Translations under genes and position numbers: made by a program
Source of the DNA: Bacteroidales bacterium
Lineage (GTDB): Bacteria > Bacteroidota > Bacteroidia > Bacteroidales > UBA932
DNA: 40,896 nucleotides
Direction of reading: 5' to 3'
NCBI GenBank assembly: GCA_017437825.1
Contig: JAFRXC010000052.1
Coordinates: 1 to 40,896, forward strand
Notes under the pieces: model-generated
Seen by the model: the letters and a program-made list of their open reading frames with translations, nothing else
Told to the model about the DNA's origin: nothing
Database searches by the model: none
Part shown: positions 8,904-18,538 of the stretch, piece after piece
Layout: each line of letters starts with the position of its first letter
How positions within the stretch are numbered: the first letter of the stretch is position 1

Positions 8904-9514
8904 AGCGATATTCCCATAAATGCCATAAACGCGATGCCCATCAGGCCCACGGTTATGAAGGTTATGCCTATGCCCTGAAGGCCCTTAGGTACGTTGGAGT
9001 AAGCCATCTTCTCCCTGATTGCGGCCAGGGTGACAATGGCCAGGTACCAGCCTATGCCTGATCCCAGGGCGTAGACTATGGCCTCGAGTATGTTGCCGAA
9101 TTCCCTCTGCTGCATGAAGAGGGATGCTCCAAGGATAGCGCAGTTGACGGCGATGAGCGGAAGGAAGATTCCCAGCGAGGAGTAAAGCGACGGCAGGTAC
9201 TTCTCCACAATCATCTCCACTATCTGCACTATGGCGGCGATAACGGCGATGAACAGTATGAAACTGAGGAAACTGAGGTCCACTGCCGCGAACTTGGGCC
9301 CCAGCCAGCTGAGCGCTCCAGGCTGAAGGACGAACTTGTTCAACAGGTAGTTGACAGGGACTGTTATGGCCAGCACGGCTATGACGGCCGTGCCCAGGCC
9401 GCCCGCCGTCTTCACGTTCTTGGATACCGACAGGTAGGAACACATACCCAGGAAGTATGCGAAAATCATATTGTCCACAAATATGGACTTTACGAACAGG
9501 CTCAGGTATTCCAT
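8900..9514 (-). CDS. nqrE: Na+-translocating NADH:quinone reductase subunit E
   Basis: A 204-residue membrane subunit with about six hydrophobic helices, paralogous to NqrD. The pair forms the core that holds the membrane iron centre. The N-terminus [25 protein letters not shown] matches the family start, including the conserved Cys. I chose the ATG at 9514 over an in-frame ATG at 9538 because the family begins there and because this gives a modest 13-nt overlap with nqrD. Confidence 0.95.
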   Translation of the reverse strand: MEYLSLFVKSIFVDNMIFAYFLGMCSYLSVSKNVKTAGGLGTAVIAVLAITVPVNYLLNKFVLQPGALSWLGPKFAAVDLSFLSFILFIAVIAAIVQIVEMIVEKYLPSLYSSLGIFLPLIAVNCAILGASLFMQQREFGNILEAIVYALGSGIGWYLAIVTLAAIREKMAYSNVPKGLQGIGITFITVGLMGIAFMAFMGISL

Positions 9515-10098
9515 GATTTCTGTACCCAAATAATGCATCCGAGAATGATGAGAGCCATAGGCGGAAGAATCACCAGGCCGTTTCCGGGGTATCCCAGCGC
9601 TTTGAGCACGGGGATGCCGAACAGAGTTCCGGAGCCAAGAAGCTCGCGGAAGATGGCCACGATGACGAGTATGAGTCCGTATCCAAGGCCGTTAGCCAGA
9701 CCGTCCATAAGGGATGGCAGTGGCTTGTTGCCCAGGGCGAAGGCCTCAATCCTTCCCATCACTATGCAGTTGGTTATGATGAGGCCCATATAAACGGAAA
9801 GTTGTTTGTCAATGGCGTAGGTGGCTTCGAAAGACTTGAGAATCTGGTCTACCAGAATGACAAGCAAGGCCACCACCACCAGCTGGACAATTATGCGTAC
9901 CCTGTTGGGGATGGTATTTCTGATTAATGAGAGGATGAGGCTGGAGAGTCCCGTGACCACGGTGACTGACAAAGCCATTACCAGCGCGCCTTTAAGTTCT
10001 ACGGTGACGGCAAGGGCGGAGCATACGCCCAGCACCAATGTGGTGATGGGGTTGTTCCTGAAAATAGGATTGAGTATGGTTTCCTTCAGTTTGCTCAT
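9502..10098 (-). CDS. nqrD: Na+-translocating NADH:quinone reductase subunit D
   Basis: A 198-residue integral membrane subunit with about six hydrophobic segments. The N-terminal block [23 protein letters not shown] carries the conserved GVCSALAVT motif, whose Cys belongs to the intramembrane iron site shared with NqrE. The later block [13 protein letters not shown] supplies the second conserved Cys. It overlaps nqrC by 4 nt upstream and nqrE downstream, as expected for a tightly coupled operon. Confidence 0.96.
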   Translation of the reverse strand: MSKLKETILNPIFRNNPITTLVLGVCSALAVTVELKGALVMALSVTVVTGLSSLILSLIRNTIPNRVRIIVQLVVVALLVILVDQILKSFEATYAIDKQLSVYMGLIITNCIVMGRIEAFALGNKPLPSLMDGLANGLGYGLILVIVAIFRELLGSGTLFGIPVLKALGYPGNGLVILPPMALIILGCIIWVQKSWNT

Positions 10099-10721
10099 AA
10101 CTCTGTCCTCTGATAAGCGCTTATCCAGTTCTTTATTGCATTGTCGAGGCCTCTGGACGTCATTGTGGCCCCGCTGATGGCGTCGAACTCTATCTGCCCC
10201 TCCTTTTCAATGGTCTTTCCCTTGAAAGAGGCGCGGAAAGAAGGGTCGTCCTTTATCTTTCCTCCAAGGCCTGGAGTCTCGGATTCGTGGTCGAAATACG
10301 CCCCAGCTACGGTAGCCAGATCCTCTTCCAAACCTATGTATCCCCAGACTGGCCCCCATAGGCCTGCTCCGTATACAGCCAATACTGTATTTCCGTTCTT
10401 GAACCGATACAAGGGCAGGGAGAGAGACTTGCCGTTCTTAATATTGTAGTTCTGAGCCTTCAGCTGAGAGGTGGAGAATATCTGCGGATTCCCTACGATA
10501 TTCTCACTGAAGAAGTCCAGGACGGTTGAGTTGTCCGCTTTCCTCCAGCCTTCCATCTCACCGTAGCCTGCGGCGACCAGGATCTGCCTCACGGTCTCGG
10601 CCTTTTCGTTGGCCTCCTGCCTGGGCTTGAGTGCTTGGGAAACGACTGCAAGGACTGCAGCCACCAGCACGCAAACCAGCGTGGTATAGATTACCGTGTA
10701 TGTGTTGCCGTTGGTTTTCAT
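10095..10721 (-). CDS. nqrC: Na+-translocating NADH:quinone reductase subunit C (covalent FMN)
   Basis: A 208-residue subunit with one N-terminal membrane helix (about residues 8-30) and a periplasmic FMN-binding domain. The flavinylation motif SGATMTS spans 183-189, with Thr186 as the expected phosphoester-linked residue. GAGLWGPVWGYIGL (118-131) and HESETPGLGGKI (145-156) are the other family signatures. Flavinylation needs ApbE, which is not encoded in this window. It overlaps nqrB by 4 nt. Confidence 0.96.
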   Translation of the reverse strand: MKTNGNTYTVIYTTLVCVLVAAVLAVVSQALKPRQEANEKAETVRQILVAAGYGEMEGWRKADNSTVLDFFSENIVGNPQIFSTSQLKAQNYNIKNGKSLSLPLYRFKNGNTVLAVYGAGLWGPVWGYIGLEEDLATVAGAYFDHESETPGLGGKIKDDPSFRASFKGKTIEKEGQIEFDAISGATMTSRGLDNAIKNWISAYQRTEL

Positions 10722-11854
10722 CTGTTGCGGGCCCTTTTGAGTTTTCTGGAGATATGCCGCTCAGTGACAACGTGGTCTATGAGCGGGGCGAATGTGTTGC
10801 CAAGCAGTATGGCCAGCATCATACCCTCGGCGTAGCCGGGGTTGAAGAGGCGGATGAGAATGCACAGAGTACCAATGAGGAAACCGTATATCCATTTGCC
10901 GGTTTCAGTCTGGGCAGAGGTCACCGGATCTGTTGCCATGAAAACGGTTCCAAAGGCGAATCCTCCCATTACCAGGTGGTAGTATGCGGGGATGTCTGAA
11001 AGCCCGGCGGCATTGGCCAGCAGGCCTACTAACAGGGCACCTGCAACACTGGAGATCATTATCTTCCAACTGGCTATGCCAGTCCATATAAGGATGAAGG
11101 CTCCCAGCAGGATGGCTATCACACTGGTTTCTCCCACTGATCCGGGGACGGTTCCGAGGAACAGGTCCCAGAATCCGGTGCCGTACTGTATGCCTGTGCC
11201 TTCGAGTGAAGAAAGGCCGTCACCGATGAGGGAGAGGGGAGTGGCGCCTGTGGCGCCGTCAATCAGGGCTTCTCCTTTGCGAAGCGCTATCCAGGTGCCG
11301 GTTCCTGTCATCGAGGCAGGGTAGGAGAAAAAGATGAACGCGCGTGCAACCAAGGCAGGGTTCCAGATGTTCATGCCGGTGCCTCCAAATACTTCCTTTA
11401 CGAAGAATACGGCAAATGCAACGGCTATGGCAAGCATCCAGAGAGGAACGTCCACGGGCATTATAAGGGGTATGAAGAAACCAGTTACCAGGTATCCCTC
11501 GTTGACTTCCTCGCCCCTTATCTGGGCTGAGGCGAACTCTATGAAGAGGCCGACTGCATACGACACCACGTAAAGAGGCAACACCTTAAGGAATCCGAAC
11601 CAGAAGTCAGGCCAGAAAGAAGGAGCTGTCCCTGTCGCGAGGGAGTGCTGGTATCCCACGTTCCACATACCGAATAGAGCGGCGGGGACGGCGGCCAGAA
11701 GGGCCACTATCATAATGCGCTTGAGGTCTACGGCGTCGCGCACGTGGGCGCCTTTCTCAGTCACTGTTCCCGGTACGTTCAGGAATGACTCGAAAGCGTC
11801 TATGGTGGAGTGCAGCCACCAGAACTTTCCTCCTTTTTCGAATTTCGGATCCAT
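10718..11854 (-). CDS. nqrB: Na+-translocating NADH:quinone reductase subunit B (covalent FMN)
   Basis: A 378-residue multi-helix membrane subunit, the main Na+ path of the complex. The family features FGGTGMNIWNPALVARAFIFFSYP and the flavinylation motif TGAT (202-205, Thr205 as the FMN attachment site) are present. The conserved FMATDPVTSAQTETGKWIYG follows. It starts 4 nt after the nqrA stop codon. Confidence 0.96.
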   Translation of the reverse strand: MDPKFEKGGKFWWLHSTIDAFESFLNVPGTVTEKGAHVRDAVDLKRIMIVALLAAVPAALFGMWNVGYQHSLATGTAPSFWPDFWFGFLKVLPLYVVSYAVGLFIEFASAQIRGEEVNEGYLVTGFFIPLIMPVDVPLWMLAIAVAFAVFFVKEVFGGTGMNIWNPALVARAFIFFSYPASMTGTGTWIALRKGEALIDGATGATPLSLIGDGLSSLEGTGIQYGTGFWDLFLGTVPGSVGETSVIAILLGAFILIWTGIASWKIMISSVAGALLVGLLANAAGLSDIPAYYHLVMGGFAFGTVFMATDPVTSAQTETGKWIYGFLIGTLCILIRLFNPGYAEGMMLAILLGNTFAPLIDHVVTERHISRKLKRARNR

Positions 11855-11858
11855 ACTT

Positions 11859-13208
11859 CTAAGTCATTTCCTTAAGCATCAGGTCTATGCCCTTTGCGAC
11901 AATATCTTGAATGCAGTTCTTAGACGGGTCTATGAACTCGCACAGTGCCAGGTCTTCCGGCAATACTTCGTATATGCCGAACTTCTCCATCTTGTCGATG
12001 TCTCCGGCAAGGCAGGCCTTGACCAGGTAGACAGGATAGATGTCCATAGGAAGTACCTTGGAATAATAGGAGTCCGGCATCACGAAAGCCCTGGGGCCTC
12101 CGTGAAGGTTGGTGTCCATATCGTATCTGCGTCCCTTGCCCAGGCACCAGCTGAAATAGGTGCGGTCTGCGCTGAACTGGTTCAGGCGCAGCGGGCGCAT
12201 CCATCCCAGGAGTTCTTTCCGGGTGCCTTCCTTAAGGACGGTGACCTGGTTGTGGAAGAATCCCAGACGCCCGGTCGCGGCCTGGTGTGACGTACCGGAA
12301 AGGAGGTCGCCGCTGACAATGCGGAGGCCTTCGGCGGCGGAGCCGCTCAGGCCCGCAATCTGCGTCAGGCTGGCCCCGGGCAGGGCCTCCACGTACGCGG
12401 GGTGCTCTGCGGCCGGGCCGCAGACGGCCACCTTGCGCTGTATGTCGTATCGGCCTTCCAGAAGGAGTTTGCCTATTGCAGCGAGGCCTTCAGGTGACAC
12501 CGTCCATACTATGTCCCCTTTGCAGATGGGGGAGACGTGGCTTATCTGTACTCCTACGTTGCCCGCAGGATGCTTCCCCTTGAAAACGTGGATGCAGGCA
12601 CCTTTAATGCCTGCAAAGGCGGAATCTTCACTCTTGACGGAAAGGTGTACGGGTGCTGTTTTGCCCAGTGCGGTGACCGCAGCCTGGATATATATCAGGT
12701 CAGGACCCAGGGTGAATTCTGTGTCAGCCGCCAGGGGGGCGGTGCTGAACATAGATATGAAAATGGCCTTTGGCGTGACGGAAGGGTCCGCTATGGTGCC
12801 GTAGGGGCGCTGCACCAGGAACGGCCAAAGGCCGCTTTCCAGCAGCGCTTCCCGCACCAGCGAGTCGTTCAGGGAAGACGGATCCCTTTTTGGGAACTCC
12901 GCTTTCCCGTCAAGGCCGTCAGGCTCTATGACAATGGCCAGGAGCTTGCGCCTTTCCCCTCGGACTATGTCGGAGACGGTGCCGCTCGAAGGGGCGGTGA
13001 GCAATAATTCTGGATGGTTCTTGTCGGAGACTACCGGGCTTCCGGCCAGCACCCTGTCGCCTTCCTTTACCAGCAGGCGGGGAACCAATCCTTTGAAATC
13101 TCCGGGGCATACGGCCGCCGGACCGCCTGCCATCTTCTTGACAGAAAGAGGGGCATTGCCGTTCACCGGTATGTCCAGTCCCCGTTTTATATTATAGATG
13201 TCAGGCAT
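11859..13208 (-). CDS. nqrA: Na+-translocating NADH:quinone reductase subunit A
   Basis: A 449-residue cytosolic-facing subunit that contributes to the quinone site. The N-terminus NIKRGLDIPVNGNA and the lipoyl-like region LVPRLLVKEGDRVLAGSPV are family hallmarks. The C-terminal CEFIDPSKNCIQDIVAKGIDLMLKEM is also typical. It is the first gene of nqrABCDEF. Its ATG lies only 4 nt from a -7-like box shared in a 40-bp divergent region with the uvrD gene. Confidence 0.96.
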   Translation of the reverse strand: MPDIYNIKRGLDIPVNGNAPLSVKKMAGGPAAVCPGDFKGLVPRLLVKEGDRVLAGSPVVSDKNHPELLLTAPSSGTVSDIVRGERRKLLAIVIEPDGLDGKAEFPKRDPSSLNDSLVREALLESGLWPFLVQRPYGTIADPSVTPKAIFISMFSTAPLAADTEFTLGPDLIYIQAAVTALGKTAPVHLSVKSEDSAFAGIKGACIHVFKGKHPAGNVGVQISHVSPICKGDIVWTVSPEGLAAIGKLLLEGRYDIQRKVAVCGPAAEHPAYVEALPGASLTQIAGLSGSAAEGLRIVSGDLLSGTSHQAATGRLGFFHNQVTVLKEGTRKELLGWMRPLRLNQFSADRTYFSWCLGKGRRYDMDTNLHGGPRAFVMPDSYYSKVLPMDIYPVYLVKACLAGDIDKMEKFGIYEVLPEDLALCEFIDPSKNCIQDIVAKGIDLMLKEMT

Positions 13209-13212
13209 AACG

Positions 13213-13220
13213 CGAAAATA
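13213..13220 (-). promoter_or_regulatory. Candidate -7 box of the nqr operon
   Basis: The minus-strand sequence TATTTTCG is one mismatch from TAnnTTTG. It ends 4 nt before the nqrA ATG, so a transcript from it would be essentially leaderless. It lies in one arm of an 11-bp inverted repeat (13211-13221 and 13233-13243) whose other arm holds the uvrD box. Confidence 0.45.
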
Positions 13221-13233
13221 CTCATTTTTTTCG

Positions 13234-13241
13234 TAATTTCG
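13234..13241 (+). promoter_or_regulatory. Candidate -7 box of the uvrD/M16 unit
   Basis: TAATTTCG is one mismatch from TAnnTTTG and lies 7 nt before the ATG at 13249. No clear TTTG is seen at the -33 distance, which would fall inside nqrA. It is the mirror partner of the nqrA box. Confidence 0.45.
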
Positions 13242-13248
13242 CGGTCAT

Positions 13249-15549
13249 ATGGCAAACAATGTAGGTACTATCTTGGAGGGGTTGAATCCTGAGCAGTCAA
13301 GGGCTGTCCAGTGCATAGAGGGGCCGGTTTTGATAGTAGCCGGCGCAGGGTCGGGAAAGACCCGCGTCCTCACCCGCAGAATAGCTTATATCCTGGCTAA
13401 GGAAGCTGCCAGGCCGTCTGAAATCCTGGCGCTCACTTTCACTCGCAAGGCAGCCGGGGAAATGAAAGAAAGGATAGCCTCCCTGGTGGGCGAAGACCGC
13501 GCCCGCTGGCTGTGGATGGGCACTTTCCACTCCATCTTCATACGTTTCCTCAGGGAATACTCAGACTCCCTTGGTTACCCCAGGAACTTCACCATCTACG
13601 ACACTACCGACTCGGTAAGCGCCATAAAGCATTGCATACAGGAACTCCAGCTGGACGACAAGGTCTATAAGCCCAAGGAGGTTCTCTCGCGCATATCCAT
13701 AGCAAAGAACAACCTTGTCACGGATTCAGCCTACGCCCTCAATACTGCGGCCATAACCCGAGACACGCAGGCCCGCAAGCCCCGCATCTGCGACATCTAC
13801 ACCCTGTATTCAAAGAAGTGCAAGGCCAGCGGCGTGATGGACTATGACGACATCCTCCTGCAGATGAACATCCTTCTCAGGGACAATCCGCAGGCTATGG
13901 AAGCCATCGCAGACCGCTTCCGCTATATCCTTGTGGATGAGTATCAGGACACCAACTACGCCCAGTATGTAATACTCAAGAAACTTGCCTACGCCCATCA
14001 CAACATCTGCGTCGTAGGCGACGACTCCCAGTCCATCTACGCCTTCAGGGGCGCCAAGATAGAGAACATCCTCAATTTCAAGAAGGACTACCCGGAGTGC
14101 AGCGTCTTCCGCCTGGAAGAGAACTACCGCTCCACCCGCACCATAGTAGGCGCGGCCAACTCCCTCATCGCCCACAACACCGGGCGCATCCGCAAGGAGT
14201 GTTTCTCAAGCGGAGAAAGGGGAGAGCAGATATCCCTCGTACGCGCTTTCACGGAGCAGGAAGAGGCTCTGCTCATAGCGGGTGGCATACAGCGCCTGCT
14301 GCGCGAGACTGGCGCCCAGTACCGGGACTTTGCCGTGCTGTACCGCACCAACGCCCAGTCCCGCAGCATAGAGGAGGCGCTCCGCCGCCGCAACCTGCCT
14401 TATTTTGTCTACTCAGGCAACGCCTTCTTCGACAGGGCTGAGGTCAAGGACATGATGGCCTACTTCAAACTGGTAGTGAACAACAACGACGACGAGGCCT
14501 TCCGCAGAATTGTCAACAAACCGGCGCGCGGCATAGGCAACACCACGCTCAACGCAGTGTCGGAGCTTGCCTCCACTCAGGGAATCAGCCTTTTCAAAGC
14601 AGCGGCGCAGGTGCCCAAGATAAAGCCTTTCATAGATATGATCCTGTCCCTGTCGCAGCTTGCCGATACGATGGATGCGCAGGAACTGGTGCTCAGGATT
14701 GCGGAAGTCTCCGGCCTTTACGCATACTACAAGGCTGACACCAGCATCGAGGGCCTCTCCCGTACCGCCAACGTCGAGGAATTGCTCAACAGCGTGGCGC
14801 AGTACGCCGAGGAACTTGAAGAAGGCGAACCTTGCCGCCTGGATATGTACCTTGAGAATGTCTCCCTGCTCAGCAACGCCGACGTCTCTGACGAGGAGGA
14901 CGGCGCCAACAAGGTGGCGCTGATGACCGTGCATTCGGCCAAGGGCCTGGAATTCCCCTACGTTTTCATCGCAGGAATGGAAGAAAACCTCTTCCCCAGC
15001 GGGGGGATGATGGCTTCGCCATCCGACATAGAGGAAGAGCGCAGGCTTTTCTACGTGGCCATAACCAGGGCCAAGAAGGGCGTGAGCATTTCCTACGCCG
15101 ACACCCGTATGCGCAACGGCCGCCACGAGAGCAACCCCGTGAGCCGCTTCGTCCGGGAAATAGACGAATCTTTCCTCGACCATCCTCTCCCCAAGGAAGG
15201 TGGCGGAGGCCAGGGCTTCGGCTCGCGCTTCGGGGACGGCCTTGAGAGGCAGAAGCCTTTCGGCTTCACGCCCCGCGAGTCCCGTCAGGAAACGCGCTTC
15301 GCCCCGCGTGACAATACCTCTGTAAAGCGTCCCGTGCAGACAAAGCCTGAGATAATCGACCCTAATTTCGTACCTTCGCCCATATCAGAGTTCAAGGCCG
15401 GGCAGAGGGTGGAGCACAACCGCTTCGGAGGGGGACTCATAACAGAGATTACAGGTACTTTCCCCGACCTCAAGGCCAAGATTTCCTTTGACGAATACGG
15501 CGAGAAGTACATTATGTTGAAATACGCAAAACTAAGAATAGAAAAATGA
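13249..15549 (+). CDS. UvrD/PcrA-type superfamily 1 DNA helicase
   Basis: A 766-residue 3'-5' DNA helicase acting in excision repair and in clearing stalled replication or recombination intermediates. Motifs in order: Q-motif LNPEQSRAV (12-20), Walker A GAGSGKT (32-38), motif Ia LALTFTRKAAGEM, Walker B DEYQDTN (230-236), motif III GDDSQSIYAFRGA, motif IV ENYRST, motif V VALMTVHSAKGLEF and motif VI EERRLFYVAITRAKK. A flexible Gly/Arg-rich stretch is followed by a C-terminal Tudor-like segment (GQRVEHNRFGGGLITEI) like the RNA polymerase-binding end of PcrA. It overlaps the downstream M16 gene by 4 nt (ATGA). Confidence 0.95.
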   Translation: MANNVGTILEGLNPEQSRAVQCIEGPVLIVAGAGSGKTRVLTRRIAYILAKEAARPSEILALTFTRKAAGEMKERIASLVGEDRARWLWMGTFHSIFIRFLREYSDSLGYPRNFTIYDTTDSVSAIKHCIQELQLDDKVYKPKEVLSRISIAKNNLVTDSAYALNTAAITRDTQARKPRICDIYTLYSKKCKASGVMDYDDILLQMNILLRDNPQAMEAIADRFRYILVDEYQDTNYAQYVILKKLAYAHHNICVVGDDSQSIYAFRGAKIENILNFKKDYPECSVFRLEENYRSTRTIVGAANSLIAHNTGRIRKECFSSGERGEQISLVRAFTEQEEALLIAGGIQRLLRETGAQYRDFAVLYRTNAQSRSIEEALRRRNLPYFVYSGNAFFDRAEVKDMMAYFKLVVNNNDDEAFRRIVNKPARGIGNTTLNAVSELASTQGISLFKAAAQVPKIKPFIDMILSLSQLADTMDAQELVLRIAEVSGLYAYYKADTSIEGLSRTANVEELLNSVAQYAEELEEGEPCRLDMYLENVSLLSNADVSDEEDGANKVALMTVHSAKGLEFPYVFIAGMEENLFPSGGMMASPSDIEEERRLFYVAITRAKKGVSISYADTRMRNGRHESNPVSRFVREIDESFLDHPLPKEGGGGQGFGSRFGDGLERQKPFGFTPRESRQETRFAPRDNTSVKRPVQTKPEIIDPNFVPSPISEFKAGQRVEHNRFGGGLITEITGTFPDLKAKISFDEYGEKYIMLKYAKLRIEK

Positions 15550-18449
15550 AGAAATTCGCACTGATCGCAGCGTCCTTGCTGATGCTGCTGGGTCTCGTAA
15601 GTTGCTCTGGTAAATACCAGACCGTAAAGGGAGACCCTCTTAAAACCAAAATCTACACCCTGGACAACGGCCTCAAGGTCTATATGTCCGTAAACAAGGA
15701 AGAACCCCGCATCCAGACTTACATAGCAGTAAGAGTGGGAGGAAAGAACGACCCGGCCGACAATACCGGTCTCGCACACTACCTGGAGCATATAATGTTC
15801 AAGGGAACAGAGCAGGTGGGAACTTCCGACTACGCATCAGAGAAAGTCTACCTTGACCAGATAGAGGAACTCTTCAACGTGTACAAAGGCACCACCGACC
15901 CTGACCAGCGCACAGAGATATATCACAGGATAGACTCCCTGAGTTATCTGGCATCCCAGATATCCATCCCTAACGAATATGACAAGCTTATGTCCGTTAT
16001 CGGAGCATCCGGATCCAACGCCTTCACCTCCAACGACGTTACCTGCTACACTGAGAACATCCCTTCCAACCAGATAGAGAACTGGGCAAAGGTGCAGAGC
16101 GACCGTTTCAAGAACCTCGTGGTCCGCGGTTTCCACACCGAGCTGGAGGCTGTCTATGAGGAGTTCAACATGTACCTGAACGACGACCAGGAAAACGCTA
16201 TGATAGCCATCGACTCCGTCCTGTTCAAGAACCATCCTTACGGAAAGCAGACAGTGATCGGTACCCAGGAGCACCTGAAAAACCCTTCAATCACGGCAAT
16301 CAAGAAGCAGAAGGCTACTTATTATGTTCCAAACAATGTGGCTATATGTCTCTCCGGAGATTTCGACCCTGACAATATGATCAAGATCATAGAGCAGTAT
16401 TTCGGAGACTGGCAGCCCAATCCGGACATTCCCAAACTGACATACTCTCCCGAAGCTCCCATAACTTCTCCCGTAGAGAAGGACGTATATGGAACAGAGG
16501 CTGAGTTCGTGATGATCAGCTGGCGCTATCCCGGAGACAAGGACATCTTTGACAGCGAGCCTTCAACCCTGGTTTCAGAGGTTCTTTACAATGGTCAGGC
16601 AGGTCTCATAGATATGGATGTGAACCAGCAGCAGAAGACCCTTATGTCAGCAGCAATGACCTATGACAGGACAGATTACGGTGAGTTCATCCTTATGGGA
16701 TACCCTAAGGAGGGCCAGACTCTGGAAGAGGTGCGCGACATCCTTCTCGGAGAGGTTGCCGCCCTTCGTTCCGGCAATTTCGACGATGACCTTCTGGATG
16801 CCGTAAAGGCTAATCTCAAGCTTCAGTATATGCAGTCCCTCGAAAGGAACCAGAGCCGCGTAAGTATGTTCATGAATTCCTTTATCTCAGGTCTGGAATG
16901 GAAAGACTACATCCAGAGTTTCGACCGCATTTCCAAACTCACCAAGGAAGACGTAGTTGCCTGGGCTCAGAAATATCTTGGTGAAAACAGCTACGCGCTC
17001 GCATACAAGCGCCAGGGCGTCAACCCCAAGAGCAATAAGATAGAGGCTCCAAAGATCACCGCTATCGCCACCAACCGCGACAAGCAGAGCGACTTCCTTA
17101 CAGAGGTCCAGAACACGGTTGTTCCTCCAATCGAGCCCGTTTTCCTGGATTTCAACAAGGACCTTTCTACCTTCACCCTCAAGGATGGCGTTGACGTGGT
17201 ATACAAGAAGAATGAAACAAACGATTTGGCGCAGCTTGTATTCCGTTTCTATAAGGGCCTCCTTTCAGATCCGGCCCTCTCATTGGCTTTCAACTACCTG
17301 AGCTATCTGGGAACTCCGGACCGCAGCGCGGAGGAAATTGCCAAGGAGGAATATGCCCTGGCCTGCAGCCACTCCTTCAACGTTACTTCAACTTATACTT
17401 CATATTCAATCTCAGGATTGTCCGAGAATGTCGGCAAGTGCCTTGAGATAGTAGAAGACCTTATGGCCAACGCCGTAGGTGACGATGACATCCTCGAGGC
17501 TCTCAAGTTTGACGAGATCCAGTCCCGTATGGTAGCAAAGCAGACCCAGAGCTCCTGCGAGTCCGCACTTTACAACTATATTATAAACGGCCCTCAGTAT
17601 GTGCAGGATGTCACCCTGACCAACGGACAGGTAATGTCTGTCACTTCCGAGGAGCTGCTGGCCAAGGTGAAGGAATTCCTCGGCTATGCTCAGGAGGTTC
17701 TCTATTATGGCCCGGAGACAGAAACCACAGTAAAAGAGATTCTCGATGACGTTCACGTGACTGCTGACAGCCCTGTGAAGCTGGAACGCAAGTATGAGAC
17801 GATGCGCAGGGTTACAGAGCCTGCAGTCTATGTTGCACCATACGACTCACGCCAGTTCAACTACATCCAGTTCTCCAACAGGGGAGAGGCCTTCGACAAG
17901 AACGAGGCAGGCAATATCCAGCTCTTCAACGCATACTTCGGTGGCGGTATGAACACCGTCGTATTCCAGGAGATGCGTGAGGCCCGCGCCCTTGCATATC
18001 ACGCAAGCGCTTACCTCTCAACACCTGCTACCCTTAAGGATGAGTATTCATTCTATGCCGAGATCGGTTCCCAGAACGACAAGCTTGTCCAGGCGGTTGA
18101 GGCTTTCGACGAGATTATCAACGATATGCCGGTTTCTGAAGCTGGATTCAACATTGCCAAAAGCAATATAGAGTCAACCCTCCGTACCCAGCGTTCAGTT
18201 GGCGCACGTGCCCTGAACAGCTACCTCAGTGCTAGGGATCTCGGACTTTCCGAGCCTCTTGCAAAGACAGTGTTCGAGTCTCTGGGTACTTTGGATATCA
18301 ACAGCCTGGTTGCAACCCAGCAGAAATGGGTCAAGGACCGCACTTATGTTTACGGCATCCTTGGTGATCCGGCCGACCTTGACATGAACTTCCTCAAGAC
18401 CCTCGGCCCCGTCAAGACCCTCACCCTGGAGGAAATCTTCGGATACTAG
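15546..18449 (+). CDS. M16 (pitrilysin/insulinase) zinc metalloprotease lipoprotein
   Basis: A 967-residue predicted lipoprotein, with signal peptide and lipobox LVSC (Cys20), probably facing the periplasm. The inverted zinc motif HYLEH lies at 78-82; the distal Glu is most likely Glu205 in ELEAVYEEFN. The interval is longer than in classical members because of a helical insert at about 95-150. A second, inactive M16 half follows (about 520-960) with the GGGMNTVVFQEMREARALAY region that binds substrate in such clamshell peptidases. It is coupled to uvrD by a 4-nt overlap although the functions are unrelated. A strong hairpin terminator follows the stop. Confidence 0.93.
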   Translation: MKKFALIAASLLMLLGLVSCSGKYQTVKGDPLKTKIYTLDNGLKVYMSVNKEEPRIQTYIAVRVGGKNDPADNTGLAHYLEHIMFKGTEQVGTSDYASEKVYLDQIEELFNVYKGTTDPDQRTEIYHRIDSLSYLASQISIPNEYDKLMSVIGASGSNAFTSNDVTCYTENIPSNQIENWAKVQSDRFKNLVVRGFHTELEAVYEEFNMYLNDDQENAMIAIDSVLFKNHPYGKQTVIGTQEHLKNPSITAIKKQKATYYVPNNVAICLSGDFDPDNMIKIIEQYFGDWQPNPDIPKLTYSPEAPITSPVEKDVYGTEAEFVMISWRYPGDKDIFDSEPSTLVSEVLYNGQAGLIDMDVNQQQKTLMSAAMTYDRTDYGEFILMGYPKEGQTLEEVRDILLGEVAALRSGNFDDDLLDAVKANLKLQYMQSLERNQSRVSMFMNSFISGLEWKDYIQSFDRISKLTKEDVVAWAQKYLGENSYALAYKRQGVNPKSNKIEAPKITAIATNRDKQSDFLTEVQNTVVPPIEPVFLDFNKDLSTFTLKDGVDVVYKKNETNDLAQLVFRFYKGLLSDPALSLAFNYLSYLGTPDRSAEEIAKEEYALACSHSFNVTSTYTSYSISGLSENVGKCLEIVEDLMANAVGDDDILEALKFDEIQSRMVAKQTQSSCESALYNYIINGPQYVQDVTLTNGQVMSVTSEELLAKVKEFLGYAQEVLYYGPETETTVKEILDDVHVTADSPVKLERKYETMRRVTEPAVYVAPYDSRQFNYIQFSNRGEAFDKNEAGNIQLFNAYFGGGMNTVVFQEMREARALAYHASAYLSTPATLKDEYSFYAEIGSQNDKLVQAVEAFDEIINDMPVSEAGFNIAKSNIESTLRTQRSVGARALNSYLSARDLGLSEPLAKTVFESLGTLDINSLVATQQKWVKDRTYVYGILGDPADLDMNFLKTLGPVKTLTLEEIFGY

Positions 18450-18469
18450 TTTCAGATACTGGTTTCTAT

Positions 18470-18515
18470 AGTATAAAGGCAGACCTCTGTATTTACAGAG
18501 GTCTGCCTTTATACT
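18470..18515. terminator. Bidirectional hairpin terminator
   Basis: A perfect 21-bp inverted repeat (18470-18490 and 18495-18515) encloses a 4-nt loop ATTT. The A/T-rich base gives a run ending in TTTATACT on either strand. It lies between the convergent stop codons of the M16 protease (18449) and the carboxylesterase (18539), so it can serve both. Confidence 0.9.
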
Positions 18516-18538
18516 TATACGTTGGCTACGGCAAAAAC

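Noticed and set aside
14413..15183. 256-codon open frame on the minus strand
   Set aside because: Antisense shadow of the UvrD-type helicase; composition is that of a reverse frame, with no motif.
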